Shown: positions 25,321 through 37,124, numbered from the stretch's first letter. The stretch is DNA of 64,000 nt from Epiperipatus broadwayi (GCA_028023455.1 JAQFVV010006231.1:2685478-2749477); one strand, 5' to 3'. Notes: generated by a model not told the origin, from the letters alone. Made by a program: numbers and translations.

Positions 25321-25876
25321 ATGAGTCGTAGGTTGTCTGTATATGATCTAGGCTATGTTGACTATTTTCAAGAATTGCATGGAATAATAGATAGCTGTGG
25401 AGCATTATTTTCAGTTTCTGACATTGAATTCAAGGCTGTTAGGGACAAATTAGAAACCCAAATTATCATCATGATTCTGAATAAAAATGATTTTTTATGC
25501 AACCAGAGCTCATATCCTGCTTTAAAAAGGTGTAATTTATTCTTTTTTAAAATTTCCCATAGTTTAATTTTGGAAGTAGGATATTATTTTTGAATAATTT
25601 TTGGACATGAAGCTTGGTGCCATTGTTAGTGTATCATTTGAATTCCCAAGCAAAACGATATTCTTAAACTATGCAAATCAGCTAAAGATATTTTTTAATA
25701 AAATGATAATGGATGTTATACAAATCACTACTGTAATCCATAATTGTGTATTCAAAGATAATCATTCATTCTCTAGCTTGCCAAGGGAAATTCTAAAATA
25801 TAAGCAACTGTTGGGATTGTTTGATAATAATAGTCATATGAAAAAAAAATTATACACAGATTTAGACATGTGGTAG
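25321..25876 (+). other. Two adjoining short frames, possible decayed coding sequence
   Basis: Two successive open frames (90 and 91 codons, in different frames, 7 bases apart) contain SVYDLGYVDYFQELHGIIDS and SLPREILKYKQLLGLFDN. Their amino-acid composition is less random than that of neighbouring frames, with low Lys/Asn homopolymer content and regular hydrophobic spacing. I cannot assign a family. This may be one gene fragment split by a frameshift, or chance. Confidence 0.2.
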
Positions 25877-26299
25877 ATACTATTATATTGTGAAAATAAA
25901 GTGTCAGAAATGGATGTTCCTACAGCCTTGTTAATGAAGATTTAGTGTAGCAGCTATTATTGAACAAATGGAGATAAAAAAAAAAGTTTGGCAACAATGA
26001 GGTAGATTATATTGATAGATGTTATTTTTGTTTTGGTTGAGTTGGAAATGTTTTTATGACATACAAAATGTGGCTAAAATTATAACACTTAATTTCTTCT
26101 GAATCACAACTAGAAAGAAAGTTATATATTGTTGTGTGGTTGAAGATAATAATCATTTGAAAGGATTTAAAGAAACATATTTGCAAAAAGAAATCTTGCA
26201 CTTGAATTTGCTTAAACAAGTTAACAAATTATTTAATTTTGTAAAGTTTTATGTTGGGTAAAACAAAAGTGCATTACAGTTCTCAATTCAGAACCAGTA
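25877..26299. other. No gene recognised
   Basis: AT-rich, no frame or matched repeat. Confidence 0.4.
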
Positions 26300-26505
26300 T
26301 TAAACCACTAAATATCACATGACCATCATTTCCTATTCTTACACAAGCTGTTAAAACAGAAAAAACTATCCATTCAGTAATGCCTTTCAGTGCAAGCCCA
26401 CATAAACAATGGACATTTATGCACAAACTTTCTTGTATCCATTGATTACTGTGGCTTGCACTGGGTGGCACTATTGTATGGAGTGCTTGTTACTATTTAA
26501 GTGGA
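26300..26505. repeat. Single copy of the MITE found in the 34.4-35.5 kb array
   Basis: Carries both inverted ends of that family: CACATGACCATCATTTCC and ACACAAGCTGTTAAAACAG on the left, and the blocks ATCCATTGATTACT, GGCTTGCACTGGGTGGCACT and GTATGGAG on the right. The left-end GCAAGCCCACA... stretch is the reverse complement of the right-end GGCTTGCACTG block. Confidence 0.6.
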
Positions 26506-27882
26506 AGAGAACATGGCTGTTTTTAAAATATATTAATGTGTTGTCTAACTGCATTTGATTTAATGCATATGCAACTTGGTTGGCTCGTTCTCATTCAATG
26601 GAGTGATATCTAGTAATATTTTAATTAATTTATATTAATACTATTTACTTAACTGAAGAATGTTATTTGCAACTGAGTAATTTTAAAAAGATCTTTCCAA
26701 AAATGATGATGATGTTAGCAATCACTTTTCTCCTAATATCACAAGTTCATTTTTTAATAATATGTATTGTTTTTAATTGATTCTATGATTTTTGATTAAT
26801 GCATATGAATGATATGAAAAGACTTTGGATCTGGGATAGTATTTCAGTTCATATGTTCATCATTTGTGGAAATTTAGAAATAGAAGAATGATGTGTTGAA
26901 CATTTTGAGAATAAGTTAGGGAGTCATATTAACACCATTATTAATTCCATTAATGCTTGTGTAATTTGATGAATACCATATTGAGTAGAATTAATAATTA
27001 ATAGTTTTAAGTAATAATAGAATCTCTGTTCTTCAATCTAAGGCTGGGAAACCAAGATTTTTGTAGAGTTTGTTAAATATTGAAAGTTTAATCTTTTAAG
27101 AAAAATGTCAACATATCAAATTTGAATGGCATTAAATTTAAAGAATTTTGTATCATGTTTCTACTAGTAATATTTGTTTTCTGGAAAAGTAATTATAAAT
27201 AAGACATTATATTTTGGAAAAGAATGTCCCTAAATGCTGACACTATTTTTCCCTACAAAATTTGTATATTCACCATTGACCTCAATGTGCAGTTGAACAT
27301 ACTCTGTTATTATTCATTGGAAGAAGTTTGTCAAGTTTGTGCAAAAAGAAGAATAAAAAGTTCACGTAAAGTTCAGGATAGAGTGTTTGCTAAACAATAT
27401 GTTTTAATGCTCTGTGGGATATAGAGCAGTGATGGAATTTGGCTCAGAACTAGAGGTTGTGTGATCAATTCACTAATGATTTTTTTTAAAAAAAAAAAAC
27501 TCAGTTCAAACTAATGGGATGAAACTGTTAAATCCTTTATCTGTTATTAAAGTGCTCAACATCATGGGATTTCCCAAACAATTAACTATATAATTAATAT
27601 GTTTTTAATTAAAATCGTTTGTAATTAGAGACAGTTTCGGAATTAGGACTAATCTATTCTTGCTTAATTTCTCGAAATAAGTAAGATTTTAAGAAAAATC
27701 TCAGGGAATCAATATTGTATTTTTATTCTCTCCATCTCTCAAAGAGGAGCAATCTGAAGTTGTTTGTTCATTAAAACTTTTTTCTGTACTTAATCATGTT
27801 ATATTTACATATTATTGGCCTTTTTTTATTTACTTTAAAAAGTACTGTTTTTTTTTTTTTATATTAACTCAATGATATCTTA
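26506..27882. other. No gene recognised
   Basis: AT-rich. A 66-codon frame at 27224-27424 (plus) has an isolated CQVCAK motif but nothing that supports a gene. Confidence 0.35.
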
Positions 27883-27962
27883 TTGAGTACTGAGGAAACT
27901 CTTGAATTAAGAGACAATATTGTTGAGTATTGAGGAAACTCTTGAACTAAGACACAAGATAG
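27883..27962. repeat. 40-bp tandem duplication
   Basis: TTGAGTACTGAGGAAACTCT at 27883 recurs at 27923 with a few substitutions. Confidence 0.75.
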
Positions 27963-28040
27963 AGACTTTTGAAAAGATAAGAATGGTTGTGTAGTAAAAA
28001 AAAAATTTAATTACATATAATTATTTGCCTTGTGTTATTT

Positions 28041-28105
28041 GGTGTGATGGTGGAATGGCAGATTCTGAAGCTTAAAATTCATGGATCAAACCCCAGTTCT
28101 GTGAC
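28041..28105 (+). repeat. tRNA-like SINE head remnant
   Basis: ATGGTGGAATGGCAGA (A-box-like) is followed about 30 bases on by ATGGATCAAACCCCAG (B-box-like, GGTTCAAACC with changes). A trinucleotide microsatellite starts 45 bases downstream, as often happens at SINE tails. Confidence 0.4.
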
Positions 28106-28151
28106 ATCTGGTACTCAAACTTCTTATGAATTCCCAAACAAAGAACTGTTT

Positions 28152-28362
<211 letters not shown>

Positions 28363-28639
28363 TTTATGTTTATGTTTCAAAAGGCCTTTATTGTCTCAAA
28401 AGAATTACAAATTTTGCATTTACATTGTCATTTTTGATAAGAGTTCTTTCTGGATTTACATATAATTTCCTGGATTGTCCATTATCATTTGAACCCGATT
28501 AGCAAATCAATCACTTATAACAGAAGGGAAAAAATTGTTGCCAAATGGTCCTTGTTGCTAATTTGACATGTATATCCTTCTAAGTTACTTTATAATGTTT
28601 AATTTTCACAATTTACAATGTTCAAGCTATCAAAAGACC

Positions 28640-28856
28640 TATCCCGGCTGATGGAGAGGTAGAGTCTCTTGAACATGCAACAAAGCCCACACTATTTAGA
28701 AATTTTGCTGGATCAATTTGTAACCCTGCATAAATTTTGGTTTTAAGCAGTCCCATTATATGAGGTTTTGTTTCCTTGATCCATTGTTTCAATTTAAATA
28801 TTTTTTCCTATTGAATTCAAATCCCGTACATTAAAAGAAGCAATTTTAATTTTCAT
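28640..28856 (-). pseudogene. LINE ORF2 start: AP-endonuclease N-terminus
   Basis: ATG at 28856 begins KIKIASFNVRDLNS, the first strand of the endonuclease with its catalytic Asn. After a frameshift it continues WIKETKPHIMGLLKTKI, the motif that normally reads GLQETK (the metal-binding Glu is Lys here), and later SPSAGIGLLI. The reading frame is lost below 28640. The domain nicks target DNA in L1-type elements; this copy is dead. Confidence 0.6.
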
Positions 28857-29018
28857 TTATAAAGATTTACTTTTTACTTTGAATTTATTTGAATTTACTT
28901 TATCTTTAATTATCCTTATTTTAGGCTGTCTATCAATTGTAAATCTTGGGCATCTTCAAACTCACTTTCAGTTTCAACATCAGTATATCTGTCCATTCGA
29001 TATCATTCTCCTGTGTCA

Positions 29019-29249
29019 TCAAACATAAGCTCTCCTAATTTTAGCTTTTTTCCTGTTTTTTGAGGGTCTTCCTGGTTTTCTCTTCTGTTCACTATTAACC
29101 TGAATAACTTGCTGCATATTTGGCATTATTGTCTGAGTAATCTCAGTATTCGTATTATTCCTAGTTCTTTGTTTTTTAGATAATTCTGGTTCTTCATCCA
29201 AATTCATATTCTCTTCATAATATTGCTTCCCATCAACATTTTTTTTCAA
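29019..29249 (-). pseudogene. LINE ORF1 C-terminal tail with AT-hook-like motif
   Basis: Continues ORF1 in another frame. It contains NMNLDEEPELSKKQRTRNN and ends KRKPGRPSKNRKKAKIRRA before a stop at 29019. The KPGRPSK core is AT-hook-like, which suggests DNA or RNA binding. About 160 bases separate its stop from the ATG of ORF2. Confidence 0.5.
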
Positions 29250-29990
29250 TGTGTGTTTGCCTATATTTTTTTAAATCTTTAACCACATGCATTTGTATAT
29301 CATTCCCTTTTTTTTCTTTTACTTTTATATTATTTATCTTAAGGCACACTTTTTCCTCCAACCTTAATGAAGAATCTAGAATCTCATGAATATTACTATC
29401 ATCATTATTTACATTTGCATTTTCATTTTCTTGCTTATCTGTATTCATATGTGTTTGTATAGAATTTTTTTCCTTTTCATTTCCCTGAGTTCCCACATCC
29501 GATGTCAGTATTTTCTCTATATCTCTTTGTTTATAGCTTATGTTCTTTTCTAGTCTTTCTTCTGATACATCAAATCCTTTGTTATTTCCATTCTTTGGAC
29601 AGTCTATAATCAAATGGCTTTTTTCTCTACAGCCAAAGCATTGTGGTCTAAGCTCTTTAATGTTTAAGTATAATACTGCTCCCTGATCCATAATTTGCCT
29701 TGGAATTTCTTCTGGTTTAATATGCTCGTGCAGCTTTATCTTAAAATGATAACTGTTGGTGTATATAAATGTGGGTGTATCATTGCACAAGATTTGCTTA
29801 ATGTATATTGCATCCCCAAATGGTTGGACCATACTTTTGAAATCACGAATGCTAAACCCAAAATACGCATTTTTAATGATTCCTGAGCAATAATTTTGCA
29901 GATTTTCATCAACAACAATCATTACGTATCCACCAATTGTTTTTATTTGTGATTTAAATGTCATTTTTTGATTTTCATTGAAAAATTGTA
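29233..29990 (-). pseudogene. LINE ORF1 (gag-like) with CCHC zinc knuckle
   Basis: The frame includes KTIGGYVMIVVDENLQNYC, a central ~100-residue region resembling the RRM-like/C-terminal folds of LINE ORF1 proteins, and one zinc knuckle, CFGCREKSHLIIDC (C-x2-C-x4-H-x4-C, 29641-29600). A charged Asn/Glu/Lys-rich tail follows. ORF1 proteins coat the element's RNA. The frame runs without stop to 29233 and its end overlaps the next segment (29019-29249) in another frame, which indicates a frameshift. No convincing start codon: upstream codons (QFFNENQK) stay open to about 30000. Confidence 0.6.
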
Positions 29991-30031
29991 TAGCTATATA
30001 TCACGAGTTTGAATGTTCACAAAGAGTTATT

Positions 30032-30032
<1 letters not shown>

Positions 30033-30096
<64 letters not shown>

Positions 30097-30097
30097 A
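30033..30097. repeat. (ATT)n(GTT)n microsatellite
   Basis: About 33 bases of ATT followed by about 30 bases of GTT, immediately beyond the 5' end of the L1-like element. It is the mirror of the microsatellite at the element's other end. Confidence 0.95.
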
Positions 30098-31823
30098 TTT
30101 GTTATTAAAAAAGTAAAAATCACATTTTAACTAAGTAAATGTTACATACTGTGCTTCTCCCCCCTCCCTTCATTTATCACGAATTATTTTACAGGAACTA
30201 ATTAAATCAGTATAATAAATATAAACAATATGAAGCAAAATGGTGTTTCTAAAGCCATCTTTATTTACAGCTAATATATTCTATCATCAAAAATAATCTG
30301 ATTATAATTAATAATAAGAGAACTAAGTTTAAAATAAAAGCAAATTTACAAGATTAGATTGTTTTTAGGCTTAGTGATTGATCCATAGACAAGAATTGAA
30401 AAATTATATATAAAATTGGATTTAACATTACCATTTCCCCTGATGCATACGTTCAAAAAATTGTTAGTAAATAAAATTTATTAAAAGAATTAATGTAATA
30501 TATTGTATTAAATAATATAATAATTAAATAAAAATGTAATGGTAAAAAAAAAAGGCTGTAGACTTTTAAATAGCATTCTGTGGTGCTAACAAATGCTCTC
30601 TAACAGTCCATGTAGTTCACCAAAGAAGAGGGCATCATTCACCAAACAATTAGGCTTAAACATCTGCCAGCCCTTGTTTTATCATCTAGGCAACATTATC
30701 TAGATACCCATTTACTGACCAATATTTGATATTTATCTATATTAACTAATGGCTGTGTAATTGGAAAATACTCATTGTTTTTTTAATCCAGATTTGAATT
30801 CCAGACCATGAGCATGGAAATAAATCAGAAATATGTATCAAAACCCTATTTGAAAAAATTGTTATATTTAGCTTTATTAAATATTAAAATTATCAATACT
30901 ATGACATTATTATTATATTTCATTTTTTTATTATGAGAAACTAAAACAAAGGACAATTGTTTTTTGTATTTTACTAATAGAAATTTCTTTCTAATGTAAT
31001 ATTAATATCTATTGTAAAAGAATGTTTAATGACTTTGCAAACAATATTGTTGTTGTATATGTGAAATTTATTAATATATTTTTATATTATTTAAATAATA
31101 AGTAAATATTATTTCTGTAAGCTTAAAATAGTACTCAAACCATCTGTCAGTTTTAAATATGCAGTATGATATGTTTGTGCGCATAAATATATATTTATTC
31201 TAAAATAACTTTATTAAAACAAATAATATATGTTTACAAATGATATAATTGGGTAAGAATAAATATTACATTTAAATTATAGGCATAATAATATATATTT
31301 ATTCGTTAAAATTGCTTAAAGACAGTTAAATAATATATATATAATTAATTTTTATTTTTTCTCGTTTTATTATTATTATAAGGAAATATTTTTGATTTAT
31401 ATCTAAATGTTTCACTACATGAAATTGATATATACTTACTAAAGACCAAACCCATTTACACTGTAAAGATTTGAGAGATTCGATTAGACACAGTGTTGAG
31501 TATTTCAAAAAGAAAAGTTTCTGCTAAATAAACTAAAAGACTGCATTGCAAAATATCAAACAGAAAAATAAACCAGTATTTATTAATATGGATGTATCTG
31601 TGAACCGCAGATTGTCTTTAGAGTTTTTTCCCCTTGGATACTCGTTTATGAGTGGTTGTTGTAGTCTCATTTAAAGCTGGCTATTTTTTTTTTAAAAAAT
31701 GGTTATGTTTATAATAATAAGTAAGAGATATTTGTATTTACCAAATTTCTTCCAGTGCTATATACATGATATCAAGTCTATCTTATTAATTTAGTTAATT
31801 AAAAAAACATTATATATATATAT
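30098..31823. other. No gene recognised
   Basis: Very AT-rich with long A/T homopolymers and no sustained frame. Confidence 0.45.
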
Positions 31824-32135
31824 AAGCCCTTGAAGGTGCGAGTTAAGAAAAGCTTAAAAATTGTTTACTGGGAAGTGAGATATATGAATTCCCTCAGGAT
31901 GGAATTTTTTTATACACTTAATGTAAGTGATGTCATAATCATAGTGATACATTTGCGAAGGCTAGATTTTGCAGACTCATTGCTATGATTATGACATCGA
32001 TTACAAGATATTGAAAGCATGCTTAGCGGATTACATTAAGTGTTATTTTAAAAAAACCCATTCTGAGGGAGTTTATATATATATTGCTTTTGAGTAAACA
32101 ATTTTCAAACTTTTCTTAACTCGTGCCTCCAAGCC
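31824..32135. repeat. ~310-bp MITE, near-complete palindrome
   Basis: The ends are inverted repeats: GTGCGAGTTAAGAAAAGCTT at the left pairs with the complement of AACTTTTCTTAACTCGTGCC at the right, about 45 bp. The middle is also symmetric (TAAGTGATGTCATAATCATAG against CTATGATTATGACATCGATTA). It is embedded in TATATA, which would fit a TA target-site duplication. No coding sequence. Confidence 0.7.
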
Positions 32136-32200
32136 CATATATAATTACAAATGTGTAAGGAAAGTTAAAAACTCATATAGGTTTAAAAGATTATAGTGCA

Positions 32201-32462
32201 GGGTATCGTAGAAAAGTATGATAATCCAGCTGAAGAACTTGATAATGTAGAAGAGCAATGGAGCGATGAGGATCATAGTGACAGTTCTGGAAGTGAGGAA
32301 GTAGATGGCTATCCAAAGGAAATGCAGCAACAAATTAGTACTAGTCCTGTGTGTACTGATGAAACAGAAGAAATCACAGATGATAAAGAAATAAGCTCAC
32401 AAGAGGAAAATTTTGAAGAAAACTCTGAACAGGAAAGCAATAGAAATTCAGAAATGGATTAA
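32201..32462 (+). CDS. Candidate terminal exon with an acidic tail, unknown protein
   Basis: After an acceptor-like TTATAGTGCAG ending at 32200, 86 codons run in phase 0 to TAA at 32460. The peptide starts GIVEKYDNPAEELDNVEEQW and is extremely acidic and Ser/Glu-rich, ending NSEMD. Acidic serine-rich C-termini are common in nuclear and cytoskeletal proteins but identify nothing. AATAAA occurs about 215 bases downstream (32676). The polypyrimidine tract is poor, so this could also be a pseudogene fragment. It does not belong to the PLD reading frame because it ends in a stop. Confidence 0.35.
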
Positions 32463-32769
32463 AGTATGAATTCCATAAATGCAGTTTATACAAAGACATG
32501 GCAACATAGATGAAGTTTTAAGGATCTGTGAATTAAAGGACTTGGTAATTCAAAGACTCTTATGAATCAATGGAGAAGACTAGGGTTATTGACTGTAGTA
32601 TGATCTAAAGAATCCTTTTAAACAAATGTATTTACATCATGTAGTGGTTGATCAGTCACCTGCATTTTTTTTCCTTAATAAAAAAATAATAATAATAATA
32701 AAAAGGACAATCCATTATTCAAAGAGTGAGTGTTAAGAAATAATAAGATTGACAAACAAATAAATTCAA

Positions 32770-32915
32770 CCTATTTATATTCATGTTTGTATTTTGCTGT
32801 AGTTCTGAGGAAGATTGCTGGGGCAATCGAAACTGTAAACTGTAAAAGAGGGTGGTAAATAAAGCATTGTGTAACAGTAGTAAAATGCATGGATGATTTA
32901 GTATTAAAAGAAAGT
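32770..32915 (+). repeat. Dispersed repeat with hammerhead-like core motif, copy A
   Basis: Shares GGTGGTAAATAAAGCATTGT and its surroundings with 37925-38045, which is in opposite orientation. It contains CTGAGGAAGATTGCTGGGGC followed by AATCGAAAC. GATTGC and GCAATC are perfect complements enclosed by CTGANGA and GAAA. An AATAAA follows. Confidence 0.55.
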
Positions 32916-34204
32916 TTTTGGAATTATCTTTGCATGAGACTTAATGGTAAAAAATTGAGATGATAAAAATTTGTGTAGAGGGTTAACAGTTATTAAGAAG
33001 TGAAAACATAAAGGTAAGATCAATTATTTGAAACAGGAATATAGAAAGTAGAATATTTACAAAGAAAGAATGTTATTTATATGATAATAAGAACATGCCT
33101 TCATCTCACTATCAAAAATGAACGTCTGGTGAGTAAGTAAAAATTAAATATATATACATTTTAAAAAAATACTTTTATTCACATAAATGCATTAAAAAAT
33201 ATATTTAAAAAAAATTTTTTTCAGCTTTTACCAATAAAAGCTTAGAATGATCATGTTGAGAAATAGAAACATTACTATGATCTCAAAGAATCATTTAAAT
33301 AAATTTGCAAGTAACACCCATTTTTTATATCAATACCAATTTATTCATCAGATAAGAAAGGTCATTCTTTAGATTGTCATTGATACAAGAAAGTAGTGTT
33401 AGTAGCCAGTTTATTAAAATGATTTTTTTGAAATCATAGTAATGTTTCTACTTCTAAATGTGGTCACCCCATGGTTTATTTATTAGTTTTAAACAGGCAA
33501 AATGCTGATAAAGACTGCCAGCAATAATATTATGTATAATTTTTTGATAAAATTGTTTGCAAATTCTGGGGGGGAAATATTATCATCAGGAATGTATATG
33601 TATGCAAAATGTTGACTAATTGAAAATTGAAAAATAAAAGCATATAATAATAAAGCATAATATATATTTGCTGTGATAATCTTTAACTTATTAAAAATTA
33701 CATGAAAAATAGATATGAAAAAATTGTTTGATTGTTCATAAATGAGAATGGATACTAGATTTTCCCTCAACAATTACAATTTCAAGAAGAAATTCGTGAA
33801 TAGAAATATTTTTAATATATTAACATATTGTAGAAGAACAAGGAAGCAATTGAGTAAAAAAAAAATTCTGCCTGCTATTATCTCTGAATAGTTTGTAATA
33901 ATCTGGGTTAGTATAACATCATGAATATAATCTACATTACTCAGAAAAAAGCTTCAGGCTTTTTTTTTTTAAATAAAGAAGTTATTAATATAAAAAGTAG
34001 TTTTATATGTTATAAATTATGCTTTCTTTAATTTACAATATATTATTTTTGTTTACATAAATTTTTAACAAAATTAAAGCTTTATTTTATATTTAGAAGT
34101 TTTGGCCAGCCATTTACTGACATGTACTTAAGTACTCTTACAATTTAAATCACACCTAAAAACAATGTTTACTTTATGTAATGTTTTTCCATTTTTTTAT
34201 TTAG
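32916..34204. other. Intron-like sequence before the PLD exon
   Basis: AT-rich, no other exon recognised. A polypyrimidine-rich stretch (TGTTTTTCCATTTTTTTATTTAG) runs into the PLD exon. Confidence 0.5.
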
Positions 34205-34354
34205 AAATTTATTATTAAAATTATGGACTAGTCGTCAAGCCAAAGAATGGGATGAAGAAATAACTAAAGTTTTGCAAACTACTGGTAAAGATTTTGTTCA
34301 TGAGAATCGTTTTGGGTCTTTTGCTCCTGTAAGATTTTACAACAAGGCTCAGTG
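34205..34354 (+). CDS. PLD: Phospholipase D1/2-type protein, exon encoding the linker before the first HKD half
   Basis: This 150-bp exon has an acceptor ...TTTTTTTATTTAG at 34204 and a donor GTAAGA at 34355. It reads NLLLKLWTSRQAKEWDEEI, then GKDFVHENRFGSFAPVR, then NKAQ and the first two bases of a Trp codon. Animal PLD1/2 enzymes have this block (SxRQAxxW...RFGSxAP.R...AQW) between the PH domain and the first catalytic half. They hydrolyse phosphatidylcholine to phosphatidic acid and choline at membranes in vesicle traffic and signalling. The exon starts in phase 2 and ends in phase 2, and joins in frame to 48081-48164. Earlier exons (PX, PH) were not found in the window. Confidence 0.9.
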
Positions 34355-34436
34355 GTAAGATATTTACATAATTAAGGCTAAAATTAAAGTTAACATATGC
34401 ATTTACACACAAGAAGAACTTTGAACCACATCACAT

Positions 34437-35495
34437 CACATCACATCACATGATCATCATTTTTTATACTTATACAAGCTGTTAAAATAAAGGCAAAATG
34501 CTTCACACAGTAGTGCCACCCAGTGTTCTCAGATCCGAGGCTCATTTATGAAACGTAAGCTAGAAAGTAATCTAGGGATATTGGATTAGTAACCACTACA
34601 TAGGATTTTATGCTCAAACCATCTTGCATCCATTGATTACTCTAGATTGTACTGGGTGGCATTACTGTATGGATAGTTTTGCCTGTTTAAACAATTTGGG
34701 TACACACAGAGAATGGTGATCATGTAATGTTTAGTAATTTAATATCAATCTTTACCAATGGGATGATCATTACTATGGTTATTAAAGAACTAAAGACACC
34801 AAAATGAGCTTGAATTGATTATTGTATTTTCATTTTGGATTCATAGTTTTATTATTAACTAAAAGGGTAAAAGCTGGCTGCTGGAGAGTTGAATTAAATC
34901 TTAATATCTGATCCAAGGCTCTTCACTGATGAAAGCCATAAGCTATAAACTAGTCTGGAAATATTGAATGAATAGCCATTAGATTATGCACAAACCTTTT
35001 TGCATCCATTGATTACTCTGGCTTGCACTGGCTGGCACTACTGTATGGAGAGTTTTGCCTCTGTTTTAACAGCATGTGTAAGCTTAGGGAATGTTTATCA
35101 TGTGATGTTTAATGGTTTAATACCAATCCTGAACCAATGGAATGATGGTAACTATGGTTATTAAAGATCCAAAGACACCAAAATATATAGATGTTGAACT
35201 AAGCTCAGATCTGTATTACTACATAAGTAAATGGTCTTGAATTGAAAACATTGTTGTGTTTTTATTTTGGAATCATAACTTTATAGTTAATTAAAAAGAT
35301 AAAAAGATGGCTGCTGGAGGATTGCATTAGATTCTAAGATCTAGGTGCAGTGCTTTCAGATCCACGGTTTCTCACTGATGAAAGCTGCAAGCTAGAGATT
35401 GGACAAGTAGGCATTAGATAGGGATTTTATGCACAAATCTTCTTGCATCCATTGATTACTCTGGCTTGCACTTGATGGCATTGCCTTTGTTTTAA
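34437..35495 (+). repeat. Tandem array of a MITE-derived unit, ~440-bp period, inside the PLD intron
   Basis: Blocks such as CATCCATTGATTACTCT, CTGGCTTGCACTGG, AAAGACACCAAAAT and TGGCTGCTGGAG recur in order near 34625, 35008 and 35447, with about 400-440 bp spacing. The first unit still shows inverted ends (CACATGATCATCATTTTTTA against GAATGGTGATCATGTAATG), so a terminal-inverted-repeat element seems to have been amplified in tandem. A solo copy is at 26300-26505. The left flank is CATCACATCACATCACATC. Confidence 0.7.
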
Positions 35496-35504
35496 GATGA
35501 GTTT

Positions 35505-35575
35505 TATGGCATAGTGGTTAACTCATCCACATGTCATCTCCGAGGCTTGGGATTTGAATCCAATTGAAAATTATT
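35505..35575 (+). repeat. tRNA-like SINE head
   Basis: TATGGCATAGTGGTTAACTC matches a pol III A box and D arm. GGATTTGAATCC, 36 bases on, matches a B box with one change. No poly(A) or TSD was found. Confidence 0.5.
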
Positions 35576-35579
35576 TCAG

Positions 35580-35988
35580 CTGACTAAGGATTTTTCAAAC
35601 AACTTAAATTTTTTTTTACAGTAATCATCTCATAAAAGAAGTTAGTATCCAGTAAGTAGATATCTAACTGTAATTAGATAAAAGGTTAAAGCAAGATAGG
35701 TAAACCTCTTAAATCTTTAATAAATAAAAATTAACTAGGCATGTCTTACCCTGCAATGGGCTATTTATAGATATTATACCTTATCATACACTATCAATAA
35801 CTTATGAGATTATAGAGTATCTATATAACACTGTGATTTGATTTGATTATTACATACTTCATGTTCCACAATGCTTTATCATTAATGTATATATTTCTTA
35901 AAATATGGTATGTAATAATTCATTTAAAGTTTTAGTATGAACAGAAATCATCTCTATCTATTAGGTGATGTTTATAATTTACATTACT

Positions 35989-36020
<32 letters not shown>
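35580..36020. other. Intron sequence, nothing recognised
   Basis: AT-rich, ending in a TATATATA run at 35996-36020. Confidence 0.45.
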
Positions 36021-36027
<7 letters not shown>

Positions 36028-36570
36028 GGGACTTGAACTCAGACTTTCAAACTCTTTACAGCTATGCACTCAATCTTATACAACTGATACACATGACCAC
36101 ATACATATGAAAAAGATAAATGATTTCCAATTTTCATATTTTGTGCTGAATCAGCACTCATCAGTTGGTCCAGATTACCATCTCCCACACACATATACAA
36201 TCAATGCTCAATTTATATTAAGATAGCAAATCTTCAAACTTTAATGAACAAGCATCAATCTTCTCCACACTAATTCTTCAGTATCCATATCATTGAAAAT
36301 CCAATGATGAAATATTGTCATACTCATGCGGACTTTCCATTGAAGTTTGAAGATTTTCTATCGTAATACAAATGAGCACTGATTGTATATATGTGTGGGA
36401 GATGGTGATCTGAACCAATTAATGAGTGCTGGTTCAGCATGAAATAAGTATATTGGAGATCATTTATCTTTTTCACATGTATATGTTGTTGTGTATTGGT
36501 TGTATAAGATTGATTATATAGCTGTAAAGAGTTTGGGAGTCTGAATTCAAGTCCCTTCTAATTATATTTA
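36021..36570. repeat. Full palindromic copy of the dispersed repeat family
   Basis: Left arm starts AAAAGGGACTTGAACTCAGA; right arm ends with its complement, TCTGAATTCAAGTCCCTTC. Each arm is about 220 bp and carries the CATCAGTTGGTCCAGATTA / TGATCTGAACCAATTAATGA block. The centre, near 36310, holds the CCAATGATGAAATATTGTCA core that other copies also have. This is the most complete of at least five copies (13978, 49841, 50272, 62705) and shows the family's inverted-repeat structure. Confidence 0.8.
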
Positions 36571-37061
36571 AGTTTAGTGTAGACAGTATAATTATATTTG
36601 AATATTATATATATATTATAACAGATGAAATTAAGAATAAGCTTACTAAATAGTGAGTGATCAAAATATTAGCTTAACCTGTACTAAGCATATAATTACT
36701 ATAATGAAATTATTTAACATAGCGAATATTTAAATATCTAAGAAAATACTATAAATATGTCTTAATAAATAATGATGACCTTAAAGTATTACAATATATT
36801 TGTAAATAAATAAATCTAATAATATTTATGTCTGACTAGTACATTTAGTCTAAGTGTTCATATTACATAAATCAACTCTAAAGTTACCTCAGGGTTCAAA
36901 ATATTTGTGTATAATAAATAAGGATTAAAATTTCAATCTTTAACTGTAAATCTTTGTTATCGATATGTCTAAATAACAAAGGATATTTTATTGTATTTAA
37001 ACCATATCTTAAGTAATTAAGCATTAATGTGTAAATATTAGCAATAAATATCTACTAAAAC
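36571..37061. other. Intron sequence, nothing recognised
   Basis: Very AT-rich. Confidence 0.45.
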
Positions 37062-37124
37062 AGCTAACCGGGTTCGCTTCCCAGCCTTTCCCGGCCGAAG
37101 CTATGACACATGGGAAAAAAAACA
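37062..37124 (+). repeat. SINE tail half with B box
   Basis: ACCGGGTTCGCTTCCCAGCC is a good B box and T arm. It is followed by GAAGCTATGACACATGGG and poly(A). The SINE at 56661-56770 ends in the same GCTATGACATATG(A)n, so both belong to one family. The A-box half is absent here. Confidence 0.6.

Larger units (their letters stand above)
28389..30015 (-). mobile_element. L1/Tx1-like LINE, 5' half only
   Basis: On the minus strand, a gag-like ORF1 with a CCHC knuckle (about 29990-29019) is followed by the beginning of ORF2 with an AP-endonuclease start (28856). The sequence becomes unreadable after 28640 and meets the long microsatellite at 28362. A LINE that keeps its 5' end but loses its 3' end has been broken after insertion or captured by the microsatellite expansion. 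Confidence 0.65.
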
